From: CAYVWB01 sp964455395
GTDB taxonomy: Bacteria > Desulfobacterota > Desulfovibrionia > Desulfovibrionales > Desulfovibrionaceae
Assembly (NCBI GenBank): GCA_964455395.1
Contig: CAYVWB010000014.1
Span: forward strand, 14,632 to 78,631
Reading direction: 5' to 3'
Length of the DNA stretch: 64,000 nt
Shown: one piece after another, positions 1 through 8,473 of the stretch
How the letters are laid out: each line of letters opens with the position of its first letter
How positions within the stretch are numbered: position 1 is the first letter of the stretch
Made by a program: the position numbers and the translations under genes
Notes under the pieces: generated by a model
The model's database searches: none
What the model was told of the DNA's origin: nothing
What the model saw: only the letters and a program-made list of their open reading frames with translations

Positions 1-619
1 CGGCGATCTGCATGGCGACGTCTTTGCCGAGCTCCTGGAGTTCGGCTTTGCCGGCGCTTTCCTCTTTGAGGGTCTTGAGCTCCACGATGACGCCGATCTT
101 GCCGTTGGCGTGGATGTACGACCCGATAATGCCGGGACTGTCGAGCTCCAGGCGAGCGTAGCGGCCGGCTTGCATGTTCTCGCCGAGGGTGGCGATGAGG
201 TCGTTGACCATGTCTTGCACGGTCTTGTCGGCAGCGACGACGTGGTTCAGGAAGCACTGGTCGTCAGGGGAGTGGACGACCTCATGGCCGTGGCCGCACG
301 TGGGGGGGGAGTCCAGCACGGATTCGGTGATGGCGGTGAGGGTTTCCTGGAACTTCTCGTTGCGGGCGACGAAGTCGGTCTCGCACTGCAGCTCCACCAT
401 GGCGGCGGCGGCGTCGCCTTTGGCGGCGTACCCGACGAGGCCTTCGCCGGTGGCGCGGCCCGCTTTCTTGGCGGCTTTGGAGAGCCCTTTCTTGCGAAGG
501 GACTCAATGGCTTTTTCCTCGTCGCCGTCGCTTTCCATGAGGGCTTTCTTGCAGTCCATCATGCCGGCGCCGGTTTTGTCCCGGAGCTCTTTGACCATCT
601 GAGCGGTGACAGCAGCCAT
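1..619 (-). CDS. tsf: Elongation factor Ts, N-terminal part (runs off the window edge)
   Basis: Nucleotide-exchange factor that reloads EF-Tu with GTP during translation. The frame is open from ATG at 619 to base 1, giving about 206 residues; the C-terminus lies outside the window. The start reads MAAVTAQMVKELRDKTGAGM, the UBA-like EF-Ts N-terminus, followed by MMDCKKAL. The core motif CETDFVARN is present near residue 85. Two bases separate its start from the rpsB stop, so it is translated in an rpsB-tsf operon as in most bacteria. A CGHGHE stretch near residue 110 is a small local peculiarity. Identification is secure. Confidence 0.95.
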   Translation of the reverse strand, partial: MAAVTAQMVKELRDKTGAGMMDCKKALMESDGDEEKAIESLRKKGLSKAAKKAGRATGEGLVGYAAKGDAAAAMVELQCETDFVARNEKFQETLTAITESVLDSPPTCGHGHEVVHSPDDQCFLNHVVAADKTVQDMVNDLIATLGENMQAGRYARLELDSPGIIGSYIHANGKIGVIVELKTLKEESAGKAELQELGKDVAMQIA

Positions 620-621
620 GG

Positions 622-1599
622 CTACGCGTTCTCCTCGTTGGATTCGGGTTGGGCCGCAGGCGCGGCTTCAGGCGCGGGGACCTCTGCGGCGCCGGGCTTT
701 TCTTCATCCACCACGGCGTGGGCGCCGGGTTGCGCGGAGGTCTCCACCACAGGGGGTGTCTGTTCGGGTTGGGTCGTGGCGGGCGCGGGGTCCGTGGCGG
801 ATTTCTCCGCGGATTGCGCCGGCGTTTGCAGTTCGGGGGTCGGGGCCGCGGGCGGGACGTCCGCTTCGGAGCCTTCGTCGGCTTTGGCGGCCATGGCGGC
901 TTCCACGTCGTCCTTGCGTTGCGCTGCGCCTTCCAGGCACGCGTCCGCGATGTGGGAGACGAAGAGTTTGATGGCGCGGATGGCGTCGTCATTGCCGGGG
1001 ATGATGTAGTCCACCACATCCGGGTCGCAGTTGGTGTCCGTGATGGCGGCGATGGGGATGTGCAGCTTGAGGCATTCGCGCACGGCGATATCCTCGCGCT
1101 TGGGGTCCACGATGAAGGCCATCTCGGGCAGTTTCTCCATCTCCTTGATGCCGCCGAGCACGGCGTTGAGCTTCTCTGCTTCGCGGGAGAAGCGCAGGGC
1201 TTCTTTCTTGGTGAAGCGTTTGATGGTGCCGCTTTCGAACATTTCCTCGATTTTCTTGAGGCGTTCGATGGACTGGCGGATGGTGGCGAAGTTGGTCAGG
1301 GTGCCGCCCATCCAGCGGTTGGTGACGTAGTATTGTCCGCCCCGGCTGGCTTCCTTCTCCACGGTTTCCTGCGCTTGGCGCTTGGTGCCGATGAAGAGGA
1401 TCTTGCCGCCGTTGGCCACCGTCTTCACGATGGCGTCGTGCGCGGTCTGGAAGAGCTTCACCGTCTGTTGCAGATCGATGATGTGCACGCCGTTGCGCGC
1501 GCCGAAAATGTAGGGCCGCATCTTGGGGTTCCAGCGGCGGGTCTGGTGGCCGAAGTGGACGCCCGTTTCGAGCATCTGCTTCATGCTGACATAAGCCAT
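622..1599 (-). CDS. rpsB: 30S ribosomal protein S2 with long acidic/Ala-Pro tail
   Basis: Structural protein of the small ribosomal subunit. The 325-residue product begins MAYVSMKQMLETGVHFGHQT and carries the S2 signatures FGHQTRRWNPKM and ITDTNCDPDVVDYIIPGNDD. S2 is normally about 230-260 residues. Here the last 85 or so residues are a low-complexity extension rich in Ala, Pro and Glu, probably disordered. A strong ribosome binding site (AAGGAG) lies about 6 bases before the ATG. It is first in the rpsB-tsf operon, with a promoter at 1727-1755 and a leader of about 120 nt, where S2 autoregulation could act (inference). Confidence 0.97.
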   Translation of the reverse strand: MAYVSMKQMLETGVHFGHQTRRWNPKMRPYIFGARNGVHIIDLQQTVKLFQTAHDAIVKTVANGGKILFIGTKRQAQETVEKEASRGGQYYVTNRWMGGTLTNFATIRQSIERLKKIEEMFESGTIKRFTKKEALRFSREAEKLNAVLGGIKEMEKLPEMAFIVDPKREDIAVRECLKLHIPIAAITDTNCDPDVVDYIIPGNDDAIRAIKLFVSHIADACLEGAAQRKDDVEAAMAAKADEGSEADVPPAAPTPELQTPAQSAEKSATDPAPATTQPEQTPPVVETSAQPGAHAVVDEEKPGAAEVPAPEAAPAAQPESNEENA

Positions 1600-1726
1600 G
1601 CGAATCTCCTTGGAGTGGGTTTGCCTCCACCCCGGCGCATGGGGATTCCCTCTCCAGCCCGCGTCAACGCCTGATGCGGGACCCCGGAGGGACGCCGAGG
1701 TGTGCGATTTTTTTGCAAAGCAGGGC

Positions 1727-1755
1727 TACATACGCCACTTGAGCGCGGTTGTAAA
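1727..1755 (-). promoter_or_regulatory. Sigma-70-type promoter for rpsB-tsf
   Basis: On the minus strand TTTACA, a 17-base spacer and TATGTA. It lies about 130 bases before the rpsB start and after the rnj stop, so rpsB-tsf can be transcribed independently of rnj. The same -10 hexamer TATGTA occurs at the tRNA-Val promoter in this window. Confidence 0.6.
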
Positions 1756-1844
1756 GCCCTTCGGGGGATGACGCAGCGCAGATCGGCGCATGCCGACCGT
1801 ACGAAACGAACGCTGCGAGCGCCGGGTCTCGTCGCGCCAAGCGC

Positions 1845-3730
1845 TCAGATCTCGATGACCACCGGCACCACCACGGGGTCGCGGTCCAGAATCTTGCGGA
1901 AGAACCGCCGCAAGGAGCTGCGAATGCGCTCCTTCAGTTTCACCGTGTCGCCGGGGGGGATGTTCTCGTAGATATCCAGGATGATGCATTTGGCGTCGTC
2001 CAGCACGTGGGAGTAGTGCTGTTCGAAGACGAACCCCTTGGACTCCACGTTGGGCCCCACGATGACTTCCCATGTCTCCGCGTCCAGAATCATCACCGCC
2101 ATGACGAGGCCTTCCCCGCCCAACAATTGACGCTCCTTGATGACGGTGTGGCCCACGTCGCCCACGCCTTTGCCATCCACGTAGATGGCGTCCACGGAGG
2201 CGGTGACCGCGTTGACGTGGATCACCTGCGCCGCGCCGGCCTCGCCCGCACCCTCGAGCGCGGTCCCTTCCAACTCCCCGGGATCGGCGTCGCCCATGAT
2301 GAAGGGGGGCTTCTCCACGACGTCGTGGCCGACGTTGATGATGAGGTCGGCGCGATCGATAGCGCAGTGCAAATAATCTCCCTCGGAGAGCGCGGCGGTA
2401 CCGANNNNNNNNNNGAGGCCCGGTCCTCCATGCGGATGGCGCCGTCGGCCTGGAAAGTCACGGGCTGACCGTCCTCCACCACCAGAGCCCGCTCTGGCGC
2501 CACGCCGCACGCTGTGGCCAGTCGGGAGTGCTTCACCAGATGCCGGTATTCGCCGTGCACGGGAATGAAGAACTTCGGTTTGACGGTTTCCAGCATCAAC
2601 CGCAACTCTTCCTTGAACGCGTGACCCGAAGCGTGGATGCCTTTGATGCGCTCATAGAGCACCTCCGCGCCCAGGCGGTAGAGATTGTTGATGACGCGGG
2701 TGATGGCGCGCACGTTGCCCGGGATGAACCGCGAGGACATGATGACCAGATCGCCGCGGTTGATCTTGATCTGGCGGTGCTCCCCACGCGCGATGCGGGT
2801 CAGTGCGGAGAGGGGTTCGCCTTGCGAACCCGTGACGATGAGCACCACCTCCTCGTCCGGCAAGCTCAGCACCTCTTCCATGTCGATATAGACGCCCTTC
2901 TCGATGGTGAGGAAACCGAGACGCTGCGCCGTCTCGATGTTTGACATGATGGAGCGGCCCGAGACGGCCACTTTGCGGCCTGTCATCGCCGCAAGCTCGA
3001 AGATCTCCTGCATGCGCTGGATGTGGCTGGAGAAAAGCGTGATGAGGATGCGGCCCTTGGCGTCCTTGAAGAGCTCGGCCAAGGTGGCCATGATCTCGCG
3101 CTCGTTGGGGCTGTGGCCTTCGCGTTCGATGTTGGTGGAGTCGCTCATCAGCAGCATGGCGCCGCCGTCTTGACTGGCGAAGTGGCGGAAAGCGTCCAGA
3201 TCGGTGGCGTTGCCATGCATGGGGTTGGTGTCGATCTTGAAGTCCCCTGTGTGCACGATGCGGCCAGCCGGCGTCTCCACGCCCAGACCGAAACCCTGGA
3301 TGATGGAATGGCAGACGGGGATGAACGTCACGGCCATGTCGCCCAGCGGCACGCGGTCCCCGGCTTTCACTTCGATGAGGTCCACGTAGCGGTCCAGGTC
3401 GTGTTCGCGCAGCTTGTTCTCCACCAGCGCCAAGGTGAAGCCGGAGCCGTAGACCGGAGCGTCCACGTAGGGCAAAAGCCACGGCAGCGCGCCGATGTGG
3501 TCTTCATGGGCGTGGGTCAGCACCACGCCGCGCAGCTTGTCTTTGGCGGCGATGATGTGGTCGAAGCGGGGGATGACCACGTCCACGCCGAGGAGGTAGT
3601 CGTCCGGAAACATCAGACCGCAGTCCACGGCTATCATGTGGTCCCGGGTGGCGAGGGTCATGCAGTTGAGGCCGATCTCGCCCATGCCGCCCAGGGGGGT
3701 CAGAGTCACGGCGCCGTCGGCTGTGCTCAT
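1845..3730 (-). CDS. rnj: Ribonuclease J, interrupted by an assembly gap and an acetolactate-synthase-like segment
   Basis: Metallo-beta-lactamase/beta-CASP ribonuclease for mRNA decay and 5' processing. The start is MSTADGAVTLTPLGGMGEIG, with metal motif HAHEDH at residues 73-78 and IPVHGEYRHL in the beta-CASP region. The reading frame changes across the ten-N gap at 2405-2414, so the gap length is not real. Up to the gap there are about 438 residues, and from YVDGKGVGDVG (about 2193) to the stop about 116. Together these give the normal family length of about 555. The roughly 70 residues between, encoded at about 2195-2404, are surplus and resemble the central domain of acetolactate synthase (INVGHDVVEKPPFIM, VIHVN). 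The start overlaps the plsC stop by 4 bases. The RNase J assignment is firm; the insert is doubtful. Confidence 0.9.
2405..2414. other. Assembly gap (ten N) inside rnj
   Basis: Ten N with unknown true length. The rnj frame on the two sides differs, so the real gap is not ten bases. The sequence immediately on the low-coordinate side does not look like RNase J (see rnj). Confidence 0.95.
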
Positions 3731-4461
3731 GAGACGTTCTCCTGATGGACGCGGCGCAGTTCCTGGTAGGCCTCGCCCATGACGTGCTGAAGGTATGCGG
3801 TAAGCTCGTCGCGCTGCTTCAGGCTGAAGCGCTCCGGCTCTATGGGGGCTAATGCTTTCACGCGGACCAGCCGGCTGGCGCCCAGCCGCCAGTCGCGCGG
3901 CTGGAGGATGTTCCCTGCGCCGTGGTGCACCACCGGCACGATGGGCGCGCCCGACTTGATGGCGAGGATGCTCCCCCCGGTCTTGAACTCGCCCAGGACG
4001 TCCACTTGGCTCTGGCGTGTTCCTTCCGGAAAGACCACGGGGCAGAAGCCTTCCTGCACGCGGGCGGCGGCTTCGTTCAACGCGCGCATGGCTTGGCGCT
4101 GATTCTTTCTGTCCACGGGCACATGGCCTGCAGTGCGCATGGCCGCGCCGAAGAGCGGGATGCGGAAGAGACTCTCCTTGGCCATGAAACTCAGGTCGAA
4201 GCGACGCAACAGGCTGAAGAACAGAAAAATATCCACTTGGCTCTGGTGGTTCGCCACCAGAACGAAGGGTCCTGCGGCGGGCAGCGCGTCGAGATCCGCT
4301 TCCACCCGCGCGCCCACGGCCCACATGAGGACCCGACCCCACAGCTTTTCGCTGGAGGTGGTCAACTTCCGCCAGCGCAGCACGCCCCCAAGGATGCAGC
4401 CCAGGCTGAAAAGCGCCGTGGCGGGCAGAAGGACAACGTAGAACAGGAGCGTGCGCAACAT
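3727..4461 (-). CDS. plsC: 1-acyl-sn-glycerol-3-phosphate acyltransferase (PlsC family)
   Basis: Transfers an acyl group to lysophosphatidic acid to form phosphatidic acid at the inner membrane. The 244-residue protein has a hydrophobic N-terminal segment (about residues 5-27), the catalytic NHxxxxD motif as NHQSQVD at 71-77, and the glycerophosphate-binding FPEGTR at 144-149. Its stop overlaps the rnj start (ATGA), so lipid synthesis and RNase J are translationally coupled here. A promoter at 4681-4709 would give a leader of about 210 nt. It is a close paralog of the next upstream gene (4830-5552), with which it shares KESLFRIPLFGAAMR. Confidence 0.93.
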   Translation of the reverse strand: MLRTLLFYVVLLPATALFSLGCILGGVLRWRKLTTSSEKLWGRVLMWAVGARVEADLDALPAAGPFVLVANHQSQVDIFLFFSLLRRFDLSFMAKESLFRIPLFGAAMRTAGHVPVDRKNQRQAMRALNEAAARVQEGFCPVVFPEGTRQSQVDVLGEFKTGGSILAIKSGAPIVPVVHHGAGNILQPRDWRLGASRLVRVKALAPIEPERFSLKQRDELTAYLQHVMGEAYQELRRVHQENVS

Positions 4462-4680
4462 GGAAAGACAGGCGCCCTTGGGTTGGGATGGAGCCGAGAA
4501 TGGCGATGCGGGTGAGCGCCTGCGACTGCAAGGATGCGGGGCCGGCGGTCACCCGGAACACACGGTCTGCGCGCGCCGCGTACCCATGGATGACGCGGAT
4601 GGCGCATTCCTGTCGTGTCGGAGAAGCGTTGCGGACGCCGAAGCGGTCACCCTTCGAAAACGCGGGACAGAAGCGCACGT

Positions 4681-4709
4681 TATATAGACTCCACCACGCG
4701 TGGCGTCAA
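4681..4709 (-). promoter_or_regulatory. Sigma-70-type promoter before plsC-rnj
   Basis: Minus-strand TTGACG, 17-base spacer, TATATA. The plsC start is 220 bases downstream. No convincing gene occupies the leader at 4462-4680. Confidence 0.6.
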
Positions 4710-4792
4710 CCCTGCCCCTGCGCCGGGGGCTCGCACCGTTCCACCGTTCCATGGATCCATCGATCCCCGGACCAGCTCGACCAGGCCCTCGT

Positions 4793-4840
4793 CGCCGTCA
4801 GGACGACTCGCCGTCAGGACGACTCGCGGTCAGGGCAGCT
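4793..4840. repeat. 16-bp tandem repeat, three units, overlapping the end of the second acyltransferase gene
   Basis: Two identical units CGCCGTCAGGACGACT (4793-4808, 4809-4824) follow a diverged unit at 4825-4840. That third unit contains the TGA stop (4830-4832) and last codons of the 4830-5552 gene. Read on the minus strand, the end of the gene has been copied in tandem just beyond its stop. Confidence 0.8.
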
Positions 4841-5552
4841 CGCGTTTCAACGCAGCGTACGCCTCGCCCATGGCGGCCTCCAGATCGCGGGTCAGGCGGT
4901 CGCGGTCCTTCAGGGTGTACTCCCCCGGAGGGATGGCGGGCAGCGTCCGCACCACCACCCGACGCCCCCGGCCAAGACGCGGCGTCTCCCCGGCCATCAC
5001 GTCGTACGTGCCGCGATGCACCACGGGCACGATGGGCAGACCCGTCTTGATGGCGAGAATGACGCCTCCTGTCCGGAATACGTTCAGTTCGTCACGGCTG
5101 GCCTGGAATCCGCCTTCCGGAAACACCACCGGGGAGTACCCCTCGGCTGCGCGCGCCACGGCGTCGTCGATGCACCGCATGGCTGCGCGGCGGTTCTCAC
5201 GGCGCACCGGCACGTGACGGCCCGCGCGCATGGCGGCTCCGAACAGCGGAATCCGGAAGAGACTCTCCTTGGCGATGAACGAAAGCGGCCGTGCGCCGAA
5301 GACGCTCGTCAGCATGGGGATGTCGAACTGGCTGACGTGGTTGGCGATGAAGACCACGGGCTGCTCCCGCGGCGGCAAAGACGCGCCGCGCCTCTCCACC
5401 GAAACCCACGCCACGCGCAGCAGCAGGCTCGCCCAGAGTTTCTCCAGCTGCTTGTCCAGACGAGACCAGCCCAAGGCGTCGCAACAAGCTGCAGCGCTGC
5501 ATGCCAGCACTGTCAGCGGCAGAGCGAGACTGTGGAAGAACGTGGTGCGCAT
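4830..5552 (-). CDS. PlsC-like acyltransferase paralog with altered motif III
   Basis: A 240-residue lysophospholipid-type acyltransferase, alignable end to end with the neighbouring plsC. It keeps NHVSQFD at 71-77, the KESLFRIPLFGAAMR block at 95-109 and FPEG at 144-147. The last two residues of the FPEGTR motif are Gly-Phe (FPEGGF), so the Arg that normally contacts the substrate phosphate is absent. It may use another acceptor or have changed activity (inference). It is transcribed in the same direction as plsC with 368 bases between them, and looks like a tandem duplication followed by divergence. Confidence 0.85.
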   Translation of the reverse strand: MRTTFFHSLALPLTVLACSAAACCDALGWSRLDKQLEKLWASLLLRVAWVSVERRGASLPPREQPVVFIANHVSQFDIPMLTSVFGARPLSFIAKESLFRIPLFGAAMRAGRHVPVRRENRRAAMRCIDDAVARAAEGYSPVVFPEGGFQASRDELNVFRTGGVILAIKTGLPIVPVVHRGTYDVMAGETPRLGRGRRVVVRTLPAIPPGEYTLKDRDRLTRDLEAAMGEAYAALKRELP

Positions 5553-5726
5553 GGCGGCGTGGGCAGGACGTCAATCCCGTGCATGTCCTGGTGGATTCGG
5601 GGTGATGGCGGCGCGCCTGGCCCGAGTGCTTGCGTGTGCGGCGCAGTCTTGCGTGTGCGGCGCGGAACGGACTGTCGGGCGTCGTTCGCGTCTCGGGCGG
5701 AACAGCCCGGCCCCGGACATGGCAAA

Positions 5727-5763
5727 GGGGAAGACGACGCGACTGCGGCCTGCCGTCTTCCCC
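5727..5763 (-). terminator. Hairpin downstream of the EF-G-like gene
   Basis: Perfect 10-base arms GGGGAAGACG (5727-5736) and CGTCTTCCCC (5754-5763) with a 17-base loop. On the minus strand the stem runs into CTTTG, a weak T-tract. It lies 25 bases after the stop of the 5788-7848 gene. Confidence 0.5.
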
Positions 5764-5787
5764 ATACAGGCTTCGAAGTGATGAAGA

Positions 5788-7848
5788 TTACTCGCTGGCG
5801 TTGGCCTCCGCAAGGACTTTCTCCGCCACCTGGGGCGGCGTTTCCTCGTAGTGGGCCAGCTCCATGGTGAAGACGCCTTGGCCGCCGGTCATGGAGCGCA
5901 GGTCCGGCGCGTAGCGCAACAGCTCGCTCATGGGGGCGTGGGCGCGGATCTCCGTGACGCCGCCATTGGAGTCAGAGCCGAGCACTTTGCCGCGGCGGCT
6001 GGAGAGGTCGCCGATGACGTCGCCCATGAACTCGTCCGGCACGGAGACGGTGACCAGCATGATGGGCTCCAGCAGCACGGGTTTGGCGTGCTCCATGGCT
6101 TTCTTGAAAGCCAGTGAGCCGGCGATCTTGAAGGCCATTTCCGAGGAATCCACGGAGTGGAAGGAACCGTCGTACAGAGTGACCTTGAAGTCCACCACGG
6201 GGAACCCGGCCAAGTGGCCGCGGGCTGCGGCTTCCTGCACGCCTTTGTCCACGGCGGGGATGTACTGCCGGGGGATGGCCCCGCCCACGATCTGGTCCAC
6301 GAACTCGTAGCCCGCGCCGTGGGGCAGCGGCTCCATGCGAATCCAGCAGTCGCCGAACTGGCCACGGCCGCCGGACTGCTTCTTGTGGCGACCCTGCACG
6401 TCGGCCTTGCCGCGGATGGTTTCACGGTAGGGCACTTTGGGCGTTTTCAGCTCGATATCGACCTTGTAGCGCCGGCGCGCGCGCTCCACGGCCGTTTCGA
6501 TGTGCAGTTGCCCCATGCCCGAGAGGAGGATGTCGCCGGACTCTTCGTCACGGGTGAGGGAGAGGGTGATGTCTTCCGGCAAGAGCTTCTGGACGGCTTG
6601 ATAGACTTTGTCTTCCTCACCTTTTTCCTTGGGCGCCAAGGCGTAGGTGATGAGTTGGGGAGGCAGCGGCGGCGTGGCGAGCCGGAAGGCGTCGTCCTTG
6701 CCGCTGGTCAGGGTGTGTCCCGTGGCGGTGGTTTTCAGCTTGGCCACGCCCACGATGGCGCCGGGACCAGCGGGGGTCTTGGTGGGAGTGTGCGTCTTGC
6801 CGGTGAGATGGAGGAGCTGGCCCACGCGTTCCGTCTCGCCCACGGTCGGGTTGAAGTAGGTGGCGTCCGGCGCGAATTCGCCGGCGAGCACCCGAAAGAT
6901 GGTCAGCTGGCCGGCGAAGGGGTCCGCCAGGGTCTTCAGCGCGAACGCAGCCACGGGGGCTTGCAGGCTGGGCGCGCGCTCCTCGCCTGCCGTGTTCGGG
7001 AAAGGCGCGCGCTCCATGGGGCCAGGGAAGAGGTCCGCCACGACATCCAGCAGCACGGCGCCGCCCTTGTTCTCCAGCGCGGCCCCCGCCAGCACGGGGG
7101 TCAGTTCCCCGCGCAGGAGACCTTGGCGCAGACCCTGACGCACGTCCTCGGCGGAGAGTTCGCCCTCTTCGAGGTACTTCTCCATCAGCGCTTCGTCGCT
7201 CTCGGCGATGTTCTCGATGGCCGTTTCCTGCAGGGTGAGCACGTCTTCAGCCAGATCGTCGGGCATCGTTACGGGCGCCATGGCGCCGTCTTCGCCGAAG
7301 CGATAGGCTTGGTTCTCCAGCACGTGCGCCACGCCCTCGAGCTGGCCGGCTTCGCCCATGGGCAGCGTCATCAGCACGGGCTTCACGTTCAGCATGGTGG
7401 AGAGGCTCGCCAGGGCCTGGTCGAAGTCTGCGCGGTCGCGGTCCATCTTGTTGATGAAGACCACGGCGGGCAGGCCGGCGGCCTGGATCTGGCTCCAGAA
7501 ACGCTTGGCCAGAGGCCGTACGCCGTCCACGGCGTCCACCACGAAGACCACGGCGTCCACGGCGGCGAGGATGAGCGGGAGGTCGCCGACGAAATTGTTG
7601 TCCCCGGGGAGGTCGATGAGGAAGTGTTCGCCGTTGTTCCAGCTGAAGTGGGCGAACCCGGGCTGGATGGAGCCGCCGCGCCGGGTCTCTTCGGGTTCGT
7701 AGTCGAGGGCGGTGGCGCCTTCCTCGATCTTGCCGAGGCGGCTGACGGCCTTGGCGTGGTAGAGCAGCATCTCGGCCAGAGACGTCTTGCCTGCGCCGCC
7801 GGCGCCGACGAGGGCGTACGTTCTCTGGGCGTCCAACGATTTGGCCAT
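5788..7848 (-). CDS. EF-G-like translation-factor GTPase (FusA2 type)
   Basis: A 686-residue GTPase with EF-G domain order: G domain (about 1-280), domain II (about 300-380), and domains III-V ending near 680. The G1 loop is GAGGAGKTS (15-23) instead of the AHIDAGKTT of canonical EF-G. G3 is DLPGDNNF instead of DTPGHVDF, while G4 NKMDRD is kept. These features mark the EF-G-like subfamily often found as a second EF-G in Desulfovibrio and other bacteria; its role is unsettled (ribosome recycling or back-translocation have been proposed for relatives). The ATG at 7848 is preceded by AGGGAGAGGG. It stands alone between a promoter (7917-7946) and a hairpin (5727-5763). Confidence 0.9.
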   Translation of the reverse strand: MAKSLDAQRTYALVGAGGAGKTSLAEMLLYHAKAVSRLGKIEEGATALDYEPEETRRGGSIQPGFAHFSWNNGEHFLIDLPGDNNFVGDLPLILAAVDAVVFVVDAVDGVRPLAKRFWSQIQAAGLPAVVFINKMDRDRADFDQALASLSTMLNVKPVLMTLPMGEAGQLEGVAHVLENQAYRFGEDGAMAPVTMPDDLAEDVLTLQETAIENIAESDEALMEKYLEEGELSAEDVRQGLRQGLLRGELTPVLAGAALENKGGAVLLDVVADLFPGPMERAPFPNTAGEERAPSLQAPVAAFALKTLADPFAGQLTIFRVLAGEFAPDATYFNPTVGETERVGQLLHLTGKTHTPTKTPAGPGAIVGVAKLKTTATGHTLTSGKDDAFRLATPPLPPQLITYALAPKEKGEEDKVYQAVQKLLPEDITLSLTRDEESGDILLSGMGQLHIETAVERARRRYKVDIELKTPKVPYRETIRGKADVQGRHKKQSGGRGQFGDCWIRMEPLPHGAGYEFVDQIVGGAIPRQYIPAVDKGVQEAAARGHLAGFPVVDFKVTLYDGSFHSVDSSEMAFKIAGSLAFKKAMEHAKPVLLEPIMLVTVSVPDEFMGDVIGDLSSRRGKVLGSDSNGGVTEIRAHAPMSELLRYAPDLRSMTGGQGVFTMELAHYEETPPQVAEKVLAEANASE

Positions 7849-7916
7849 GTCCCTCTCCCTTGGGCTTGTGTGAAGGTCCCCTCCCTGCGGAGGAGGCCGA
7901 AGGACGACGTTCATCC

Positions 7917-7946
7917 GTCATAGGGAGGCGCGGCGACCGTTGTCAA
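7917..7946 (-). promoter_or_regulatory. Sigma-70-type promoter for the EF-G-like gene
   Basis: Minus-strand TTGACA, 18-base spacer, TATGAC, 70 bases before the ATG at 7848. Confidence 0.6.
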
Positions 7947-8473
7947 CCCCTCGTAACATTGCGTGATGGACAGGAATCGTCAGTACGGCGCGCGGACGCC
8001 GTTCAGGCGTGGAAGAACGCCGCGAGGCCGACGGGATGACGGCGGAGGGAGCCGACCGTGCGCTGTAGGCGAGGAGGCGACCAGAGAGACGTCGCCATGG
8101 CCGTCGCGCCCATCGCTGGCGGCGTGGTGGTCAAAAAGCATCAGGGATGATGTCGTCAAGATGGAAACGTCGCGTAAGCGACAGGGAAACGGATACCGCC
8201 GCACGCTGCATTGACTTGGGGGGGCTGTGCAACGTGCGGCGGCAAGGGGAAGTGACGTCTGGGGGGGCGTCACGAGAAAGAAGATAACGCATCCAGAGGA
8301 AATACGCAAGAGCTGTTAGCAATATTTGCAAATATTGTTCAATGCGGCGCTAATTCTGTATACGTATAGAAATTATCGATGCGAAGAGAGCGCTGGGGCG
8401 ATGGGCGGTATGCGTGTCGCTGGCGTCATGTCGGGGAGAGCGTACGGCGTATGCGGCGGCGCATGTCGTGTCG
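7947..8473. other. Non-coding stretch between the EF-G-like gene and the TraB/GumN gene
   Basis: No supported gene. The short frames here have no Desulfovibrio-like codon pattern or recognisable protein. The stretch from about 8280 to 8395 is AT-richer than its surroundings and holds the palindrome at 8320-8337. No terminator with a clear T-run was found for either neighbour. Confidence 0.6.
8320..8337. promoter_or_regulatory. Perfect 18-bp palindrome, possible operator
   Basis: CAATATTTGCAAATATTG is its own reverse complement and sits in an AT-rich patch within GC-rich DNA. Dyads of this size commonly bind dimeric repressors. The nearest gene starts are distant (7848), and the TraB/GumN gene ends at 8474, so its target is unknown. 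Confidence 0.4.

Noticed and set aside
1..619. Apparent frameshift in tsf at the run of G near 302
   Set aside because: Manual translation is continuous from 619 to 1. The frame simply has no stop because it leaves the window.
2222..4678. A single 818-residue minus-strand frame covering plsC and RNase J
   Set aside because: Its first 320 residues are an out-of-frame reading of plsC and its leader, and its last 60 are out of frame after the gap. Only the middle is RNase J, starting at 3730.
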